Assembly: GCA_023101885.1 (NCBI GenBank)
Contig: JALPQD010000302.1
Location: 337,956-401,955 of the forward strand
Length of the DNA stretch: 64,000 nt
Source: Typhlomys cinereus
Taxonomy: Eukaryota; Chordata; Mammalia; Rodentia; Platacanthomyidae
Reading direction: 5' to 3'
Made by a program: the position numbers and the translations under genes. The notes beneath the pieces were generated by a model. That model was given only the letters and a program-made list of their open reading frames with translations, searched no databases and was not told the DNA's origin. Below, one piece after another: positions 56,636 through 64,000 of the stretch (positions within the stretch are counted from its first letter, which is position 1; each line of letters starts with the position of its first letter).

Positions 56636-56939
56636 GGCTTTATTGTTTTAGATAATTCTTGACATCACAGAAAAATCAGACCCAAAGCTTAAGGTTCATA
56701 TATTTCCAGTGATTGCATCATCATATCACAGTACAATATACATAGTACAATTTATTTCATAAGAAACTGCCCAGCTGTCTTTGCTCGCAGTTGTGTGCCG
56801 TTTTGTGCACATGGGAGCTCTTACTGTCCTTCATCTGAATTGTCATTAGTATGTCAGAATTTTGGATTCAAGCTGTTCTACTGTCTTTTGATTTAAAATT
56901 TCTTATTGGAACCTGATGTTGAACATCTTATATGGTTGT

Positions 56940-57259
56940 TGTAGGAGTTACTGTTCTCTGTTGCTATGAGATGTCCCTCAAAGTTAAGAAATTTAAAGAG
57001 AAAAAAGGAGAAAGTCACAGCTGGCTGGCAAAAGCTGGAGGTGGCCTAAGTCACATCCTTCAAGGAGGCTGAGAGCTGCAAACTGCCAACTACAAGAGCA
57101 GACCGAAGTAGGGCAGAGCTGGTCAACCTCAAGGCCACTCCCTGTGCCTGCCTTCCTCTAGCAAATCTCCACCTCTTAGAAGTGTCATGACCTCCCCAAA
57201 CAACTAAAGATTCAAACACATGAGCCTGTGGGGGAAAACTCACATTTCAAACCAGGACA
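56940..57259 (-). mobile_element. Solo LTR, diverged MaLR family A relative, minus strand
   Basis: It starts TGTAGGAGTTACTG and ends ACCAGGACA. It shares AACAACTAAAGATT with the 18.84-kb copy. The flanks GTTGT (56935-56939) and ATTGT (57260-57264) agree at four of five bases, the worn remains of a 5-bp duplication. Its TTTATT polyadenylation region is lost by a deletion. Confidence 0.78.
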
Positions 57260-57264
57260 ATTGT

Positions 57265-57984
57265 TAATCTTCTCTTTTTAAAATTGCTTTTAATAATGTT
57301 ACATAGTTTTCTTCATGTGAATTCGTCACAGATCATGGTAGATTTGGTGACGGATCATTTTTTTTCCAAAGATGATTGCAAAATTATATACCTCCCATAT
57401 GTTTATGTAGAATCTCATCATGCTCCCAGCAAGCAGAAAATGCTTTTCCTTCCCGTTCTACCTGGGAAGACTGTGGCTCACTTAGAACAAACAGAGCTTA
57501 GAAGAAATGATGACACATGGCTCTGAGTACCGGCTTTTTGTGATGTGGAAGGCCTTCATCCTCCCTGGGCGCGGCCCGGAGGCAGCGCTGCAGCACTCAC
57601 CTGCAAGGCCTTCATGGTATTTTGTAAGGAAGTCCAAGCTATCCACGGAGAGACCACTTGCAGAAGCTGAGACCTCATACACGGGGAAGAAGAGCTGTGA
57701 GTCTCAGTGGTCCTGACACTCTGAGGCCTCACTCCAACCACCAGCCAACTGCAATTTCTTGTTTCTGGCAATGATATGGTAGGAGTCTGACCCTGAGCCA
57801 TAATCATGTGCTCATTTCTGAAGGCTTGACTTACAGTGTCCTGAGAGATAATAGCATGATTTTTGTTTGGAAAGCCACTAGGTTTTGGGATCGTTTATTA
57901 CATGGAAATGGAGAACAGAAATAGACTTATTCTTGAATTTTCAGCTGTTCAGATTGTTATTGAAAATATGTATTTTTTTAATTT
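57265..57984. other. Unassigned sequence, locally GC-rich
   Basis: A GC-richer patch at 57567-57600 (GGGCGCGGCCCGGAGGCAGC) is unusual for the window. It lies next to a possible minus-strand exon described in the findings; I do not annotate it as a gene. Confidence 0.35.
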
Positions 57985-57996
57985 TCTTTTTTGGTA

Positions 57997-58048
<52 letters not shown>

Positions 58049-58288
58049 ATAAAAAGGCACTCGAGTATGTGTGCCTGTGGAGGCTCAAGAGTGAGTTTGA
58101 GAAACACCCTGAATTAGTCTACCTCCTTATTGCTTTGCTCTGGGCTTTCCCAGGCTCCTTCCCCCAAAAGCCAGAAGTGCAGGCTGCCTCCATTTCTGCC
58201 TGGCGTTTTTATGAGGGATCTGGAATCTGAACTCAGTTCCTTTTGCTTTTGAAGGAAAGGTTTAGCCTCTGAGCCATATCTTCGCCCC
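57985..58288 (-). mobile_element. Lineage SINE (B2-like head), minus strand
   Basis: A (GT)n tail at 57999-58048, then GTGTGCCTGTGGAGGCTCAAG, GCTTTGCTCTGGGCTTTCCC, and a worn head complement GAGCCATATCTTCGCCCC. Confidence 0.82.
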
Positions 58289-58529
58289 AAATTTTCTTAT
58301 TTTTGTTTTTGCAATGATCCTGATTTTCATACTTTTATGTCTCAAGAAACTTGCACATTTATGTGTGATACACTGAATTGCTTTTCATTTGCCAGCTTTG
58401 GATTTTCATCTTTTGCTTAATAAATTTACAATTTAAATTTTTAAACTTTTAAAAGTTGCCTAGTTGAACTTTTCAGTTTAAACATTTTAGAGTTAAGGTA
58501 TGTTTGTTATATATTTGCTGGATTTAATT

Positions 58530-58789
58530 TTTTTGCATGTGTGTGTGTGTGTGTGAATTAGTAGGCATTGTGTGTGCCTGTAGAGGCTCCAGGGTGACTT
58601 CAGGAATTATCCTGGATTATGCTACCTCCTCTTTGCTTTTGTTCTGTCTTTTCCCAGGCTCCATCTTTCAGGGCCAGAAGTGCAGGCTGCTACCATTTCT
58701 ACCTGGTGTTTTACATGGGATTTGGGATCTGAACTCACGACCTTCTGCTTGAGTCAGAGGCTTAACCCCTGAGTCATCTTTCCAGCCCT
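58530..58789 (-). mobile_element. Lineage SINE (B2-like head), minus strand
   Basis: GT tail 58537-58555, TGTGTGCCTGTAGAGGCTCC, CAGGGCCAGAAGTGCAGGC, and a head complement GAGTCATCTTTCCAGCCC ending at 58788-58789. It lies 240 bp from the previous copy in the same orientation. Confidence 0.85.
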
Positions 58790-59812
58790 CCTTGCATTTT
58801 TAAAGCTTGTAGTGCAAAGTGGAAATGCTAATACAAATGATAAGAAGCAGAAATTTGTAAAAATAGTTTTACTTAAAGCAGCAGTGGGAATAATCACACT
58901 TTCCAAAAGCTTAAGAGTTGCCTCAAATAAGTACGCATTGTCCTTATGAAATTATCCTCACTTGAGAAGGAAATGAACAAAATTAAGCATATCTGAAGTA
59001 TAAGGAGTATGGCACTAAAGATTGCATCTGAAAGGGAAATTGCAGTTGGGAATTTCATAATTACCTTATGGCTCTGTGCTCAGTAAATCTATTAGTCTAC
59101 TGGTTTTAATTAGCTTCAGTCCTATGTAAAGATTTGGTACATAACTCCTGAATTCCAATGCGAAGAACTCCCTTGAGATAAGGACACCACAGTGAGAGAA
59201 ATGCTGAACAAGGGGCTGATGTGTGGGCCCTGGAGGTATTGTACAGTAGCAGTGGGCTCCTCCTCGCCTGCTGTGGGAAGGTAAATCCAGGAGCCCGTGG
59301 AAAGAAAGGTTAGCTCTCAGGGTGCAGCATGAAGATGTGATGATGTCCGTGAATGCTTCAGTCCGATGGCTTCAAGCCCAGTCAACAGAAGACGTCCCAA
59401 ATGTCTTAATCTGGCCACACCTTTTCTTGTTACAGCTGCATTCTCTCTTCTCTTTATTGGGTGGATGGCTGACTTCTACCTGCAAGTAACAGGACTATCT
59501 GTGAAGGGAAGGTATTGATTCTACATGGTACTTTGTAGATTATTTTCTTAAAGATGATTTACTATTTTAAGAATTTTAACATATATTAGGATATTCTGAT
59601 AAACTCAAATATCATCTATGAATAATTAGAAATTTCCCAAATTTCAACACTTACATACTTATTTTCAGTTCCTTACCTGATTGCAAGAACTAGCATTTAC
59701 AAAATGATGATAAACATCTTTTATCTTTCTCATTTTAATTTCTAATCCTCTATTAAACATAACATCATTTCTCAATTTGAAATTTGTATTTTACAAAAAT
59801 CACATTAAGTGT
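58790..59812. other. Unassigned sequence
   Basis: No element recognised. A pyrimidine-rich run ending in ACAG near 59422-59439 looks like a splice acceptor, but no coherent exon follows. Confidence 0.35.
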
Positions 59813-60617
59813 GATCTCACCAGAAGGGGAGGGCATATAGTCTGGCAGATAATAAGTAACCATTTTGCAAATGGGTGATTGACTCCTCCTCACTGTGATT
59901 TCCTACTGTTATTGAATCTACCTTTGAATATACTCTTATAACAAGACTCTAGTTTAACAGTTTTTATCTCTGGCCAGGGAGTGACATCCAATACACATCA
60001 GGATGGAATGAAGGGCATTGCAGGAGCAGCAAAACCTCAAAAGAAAATCAACAAACCATAATCCAGAACTTCAGAGACTCTATATCAACCATCTAGAACT
60101 AGGCCAGCCTAATCTCTCCCCATCCTGAAGCTCAGGGAAATTTGTGGAAGAGGGGGCGGTAAGATTGTAAGAGCACAAGGATGGGAGGAGCAATGATATG
60201 CAAGATACTCCACACAAGTTAGGGCCGAAGCAATCACAACTGGACTTTGCATGCCCTGTGCAATGTCCCACACACTATTGACCCCACAAAGTCTAGCATT
60301 TGCTAAAAGCACCAAGATCCTTGGAGGCAAGGGATTGACAGCCAAAATAGTGTTCCTATGCTTAAGGGGAACACAGGAAAGGGTTCAGGGAAATGCCTCT
60401 GGGTCCTTGTATGTCATCGGAGAGGAAGACTCAGAGGACAGTCAGGCATGCACATTAAAGGATTCTCCGGGGATTGGGGGAGGGGAGGCACTGGGGGGTG
60501 GAGTAGGAGGGGTGAGGGGAGGGCGAGCAGAGGGGTGGGGGGAGGAGGAGGGAGGGAGGGAACCGAACCGGTGTACCTATTAAGTTTGTATGAGCGGAGA
60601 TAATAAAAAATGTTAAA
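59813..60617 (+). mobile_element. 5'-truncated L1 3' UTR, young family, plus strand
   Basis: It aligns over its whole length with the 3' UTR at 17.22-18.0 kb, beginning at GATCTCACCAGAAGGGGAGG. It has a G-rich tract at about 60470-60560 and an AATAAAAAATG end with A-rich sequence. No ORF2 part is present. A clear target duplication was not found. The open frames across it are not genes. Confidence 0.88.
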
Positions 60618-61491
60618 AAAAGAAAGAAATCTTAATTTCTTTAAAAATTTGATGAAATTAAGATATGGAAGCTGACTTTCATCAATAAATTTTGAGTGTG
60701 ATATTGAAATGTTCACAATTGCTTTCTTTGGACTGTTAGATATTAAAATTTATATATCAAAGAAAAATAGTTGGAGACTTATATGATTTGCTAACTATTT
60801 TTTGGCATCATATTTTCATGCTTCGAATTTAGAAATCTTTAGATATGTGTGTCAGATTAGGGATTAGGTAGCCATAACTGCTTCATTTGACAGGTGAGAT
60901 AATACTGGCAGAATCCTGCCATGTTGAAAAACACCACGCATAGTTCTGTGGGCTGTGCAGGTGAGGAAGGAAAAGCAGTGTGCTGCCAGGTCACACTGGA
61001 AAAGGACAGTGTGGCCACTGTTTACGTGTTTTTTTTTCCCTGCTGCCAATGATTCTACAGGCAATTAGACACATGCTTAATCCTAAAGTAGATGAAATAT
61101 GAAGTACTTTTATAAGAAATGATTACTACTGTAAACCTTGCAAAAAGTAACAAAGGAAATTATGCTAATTGGTTTCATTTTTCCTTTTACCATTATGTCT
61201 GTGGGGGCAGAGTCTCAAGGGTAGGGACAAAGTAAGTATGATTTGACTTTTCTATATCTATACTCTTGGTAATAATATGCTAGAAAATCCAACATCCAAG
61301 GATTCTATACCATTTAACTAAGTTTTCTATGTAAGTTTCAGTAAGTGTTTTGCATCTTTTGATTATAAGGCTAATTTATTCAATAGTTTGAAGCATTATT
61401 GAAGCATTAGTGAATCAATTTAGTGTTTAACAGCGTAAACCCCAGGGAGACCAGGGTTTTACTAAAACTGCTTCTATAAGGTTAAGTTTGA
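60618..61491. other. Unassigned sequence
   Basis: No element recognised. Confidence 0.35.
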
Positions 61492-61810
61492 GGACTGGAG
61501 AGACTGACTGTTCAGGGATTAAGACTCTGCCTTGCAACTAGAAGGTCCTGATCCAGGATCCACATAAAAATGCCAGGTGGAAAAGACTTTTGGCCTGCAC
61601 GGCTTGCCCTGGTGGGTGGAGCCTGTGAAATTCCAGAACAAAGCAAGAAGGAGGTAGAAGCAATCCAGGATGATTCCCAAAGTCACCCTTGGTCCTTCAC
61701 AAGGACAAACAATACCCTCTGGCACCCCTCCCAACCCCCCCCACACGCACGCACACGCGCACGCACACACAGCACACTAATTAACTAAATAAATAAATAT
61801 TGTAAAAAAA
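61492..61810 (+). mobile_element. Lineage SINE (B2-like head), plus strand
   Basis: GGACTGGAGAGACTGACTG head, TCTGCCTTGCAACTAGAAGG, GGTGGGTGGAGCCTGTG body, AGCAATCCAGGATGATTCCC, and a CACACG-rich tail. Near-matching flanks TTAAGTTTGA (61482-61491) and TTAAAGTTTGA (61811-61821). Confidence 0.85.
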
Positions 61811-61821
61811 TTAAAGTTTGA

Positions 61822-62899
61822 AAACCTGTGTCAGTGGGCAAACAAACCTGTTTGCTTTGTTAACTGCACATGATACACATGCTAAGGTGAATAATTAATT
61901 GTTTGTAAATGTGAACTTATTAAATAAGTCTTCTTCAGCTTGAATAATAGTGATTTTTTAAAAAAATGGTGCAGGTTTGTCTGACAAATCAAATATAAAG
62001 AGACCTAGTTCTTCTTTGAATGAAAACCAACTGCCTTACCATAAAGAAAGTTAAATATTTTTCTAAGAAAATGACTATATAATTTTGAAAGTATACTTGT
62101 ACAAGCTGAAACAGACATAACAATTCAAGGAAGGAAACAATAAAAATATCCAGAAAGCCAGTTTTAAATTTTGATTTAAAAATCATTTTTTTTAATATCG
62201 AAGTTTACTGAGTGAAATGATTCAACAACGTGAAGCAAAATCATCCACGCTCCTTTGAAGCACTGTGCTGGGAATAGAGGAAGGATGGAATGTGGCTGCT
62301 ATGGGCTTGGGGTGATAGTGTTCTAAAGTCCTTCTTTTGACATATAAAATAAGGATGTTTCCTTACACTGTACCCAGCTGTCAGTCCTGTTTGCAAAAGC
62401 ATCATTGTTCATGTAAGCCGTCACAGCCAAGGAGAACTGGAAAGCTTGAGATAAAGCTTGTAAGAGTCCATTGCTTAGTCTGAGCTCCTTAACTAGGCTC
62501 CAGCAGATGATCAAACCAGAATGAAGCCACTTGTCTAAGTGCATGGAATCAAACTAAGCTTTAAAATGGTCCTGTATTTCTGAAAACCCAGGAGATTCCA
62601 GTCTCCTGAGTCACTTTGATGAGGACATTCCCTCTGTTTTAATCTCTAGGCAAAGTAACTTTGAAATAACCTATCTGGTTTTTTCCCCCCTGTTTCTGCT
62701 TTCTCTAGCCCTTTTCTGTCTATAAAGCACTTTCTGAACTGGGCCCCATGGAATACTCTCTTCTTTATTGTAAAGGGAGGATTGTGTGACTCTAGCATCA
62801 CACACAGAAAGCCAGCTAATGCTAAATTTGTTGCACTTTAGTCTTTTGACATAGGTACATTATGGAATGAAAAAAAAAAAAAAAAACCCTGAGTTTGCT
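61822..62899. other. Unassigned sequence with an A-run
   Basis: No element recognised. An A-run of about 17 bases lies at 62870-62886. Confidence 0.35.
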
Positions 62900-62904
62900 T
62901 GCAG

Positions 62905-63540
62905 CAGGTATGAAATTGAGTTGTGCCTGCTGCTAACCAACTGCCTTTAATTCACTTGCCTAAATTAAATGAAGGTGGACTTACCTTATCAGACATGGGC
63001 AATGCTTGGTTATGGGCACAGCAGAGACACAGCAAATGGCCTCTGTTATTGAAGAGAACAAGCTAGGCTAACTTCATGACAGGCCTCAGATGCCATACTA
63101 GGCCTAAGTTTCAGATTCCTATAACCCTAACCCGGTGACTACAGATATTAGCTTAAGGGAGTCATAAAAGTCCCTGGATAAGAACATATCACTCAGACCC
63201 TCACAGAATGTCATTTGGCCAGAGGGCCTGCAAAAAGTCTGGAATGCTGTTTAGCCTGAGGGCTGAAAAGAAGCCTGCAAGCCTTTAAGGCTGTAAACTG
63301 CTTGGGTGGGGCATGCAACCTCCTTTGTCCCTTGTGTATAAAAACTGTGTGGAGACGTAATTTGGGGCTGCACACACAACACCCTGCTTGGGTGTGTAAG
63401 CCCTGGTACCAGCTTTTCTCTCCCTCCCCTCCTCTCTCTGTCTCTCTCTCTCTTTAATAAAGCCTCTCAGTTGTGTTTGTGGTCGCCATTTTCTCTGTAC
63501 AATGGTAGACCCCAGCATTCTGAATTGAATAAAACGCTCT
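62905..63540 (+). mobile_element. Probable ERV LTR, plus strand
   Basis: LTR-like arrangement: GTATAAAAACTGTGTGG (TATA, near 63339), AATAAAGCC near 63455, then GTTTGTGGTCGCC and a second AATAAAAC near 63527. Start and end are uncertain, so the boundaries given are approximate. Confidence 0.55.
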
Positions 63541-64000
63541 TGTTGGAACCGAAGTTCCTCCAACTCACCCGCCCCGACCCCAAAAGGAGACACGAGGACC
63601 GAGAGGCTGCTGCAATGGCAATAGGCGAGTTTATTCTGGCATGCCAGGACCGCCTCCTTCTTGCAAGCAAGAGAAGAGCGGCCCCGACTGAGGTCGGGGT
63701 AGGGTTTTTATAGGGTATAGGGTAGCAAAACATATTTTTCTATAGCACTCTTTGGCACAGTTTTTACAGCACACAAGGACGTTGAGTCAGCCAAGGGTGA
63801 CCATCAGATGTTCTGGTCGAAGTCGTGGGCAGTTCTTGGTGGGCGAGGTCCCGGTCAACACGTCTGCAGCAGGGCTGACTTGTTTGTGCAAGATAGCAGT
63901 GGGCTTGGGGTGAAGCTTCGGTCATAGTTACAATAATAATACAAAGGCTTTGGTGGTATTTGGCATATTAGACCTTGAGAGGGGGAGCATTTCCCGGAGT
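63541..64000 (-). mobile_element. Probable ERV LTR, minus strand, cut by window end
   Basis: It starts TGTTGGAACCGAAG at 63541, a plausible LTR 3' end read from the minus strand. The complement of AATAAA (TTTATT) is near 63632 and the complement of TATAAAAA (TTTTTATA) near 63706. U3 would run to the right beyond the window. Family is not identified. Confidence 0.6.

Noticed and set aside
59422..59495. Possible exon after a strong-looking splice acceptor
   Set aside because: The following frame is short, the donor is weak, and nothing supports coding.
59813..60617. Target-site duplication around the L1 3' UTR copy
   Set aside because: AAATC-TTAA-like similarity exists on both sides but is too weak to claim.
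1..64000. CRISPR arrays, bacterial operons, tRNA, rRNA or snRNA genes
   Set aside because: No spaced direct repeats of that type. tRNA-like boxes occur only in SINEs, and the sequence is plainly mammalian.

Overview
This window reads as intergenic or intronic DNA of a rodent. I found no convincing host protein-coding gene and no RNA gene. The lineage call rests on repeat content: 7SL-derived B1 elements, ID-type tRNA SINEs, a SINE whose head resembles rodent B2 joined to a body I do not know from mouse or rat, rodent-style MaLR/ERVL LTRs, young L1s with purine-rich 3' UTRs, and old MIR and L1M relics shared by placental mammals. The B2-like head suggests Myodonta (mouse-like rodents and jerboas), probably not Mus or Rattus. 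The species call is tentative.

Layout. 1-12.7 kb: a worn L1 fragment, LTR solo copies (2.84, 5.64, 6.02 and 6.83 kb), lineage SINEs with CA/GT tails, simple repeats and unassigned sequence. 12.7-21.8 kb: one ancient plus-strand L1 split by later insertions. These are a B1, a younger L1 with an internal inversion and a 20-bp target-site duplication, an older rodent L1 3' end, a MaLR LTR, an ERVL-type solo LTR and an interrupted ID element. 22-24.9 kb: old SINEs and unassigned sequence. 24.9-33.1 kb: an endogenous-retrovirus-rich zone with five copies of one probable class I LTR family in both orientations, a deleted class II provirus with paired LTRs, a tRNA-Lys-like primer site, a damaged nucleocapsid finger and a protease start, a second piece of that family, and several other LTRs. 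34-41 kb: microsatellites, SINEs, one LTR inserted head-to-head into an older copy of its own family, and otherwise unassigned DNA.

41.4-49.3 kb: a minus-strand L1 with a 14-bp target-site duplication, split by a complete 2.2-kb MaLR element with 5-bp duplications. Just beyond it lies a second MaLR copy that looks like a reverse-transcribed, polyadenylated MaLR transcript. 49.3-62.9 kb: MIR relics, two 5'-truncated L1 3' ends, SINEs, a 61-bp tandem duplication, and one weak exon candidate. 62.9-64 kb: two LTRs facing each other at the window edge.

The elements do not act as a genetic system; the informative content is the order of insertions. Direct sequence evidence (flanking duplications, interrupted elements, LTR pairs) orders many events. 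Family names come from recognition by eye and are less certain than the boundaries. I found no undescribed biological system. The most distinctive items are the apparent retroposed MaLR copy, the inverted L1 and the self-nested LTR.
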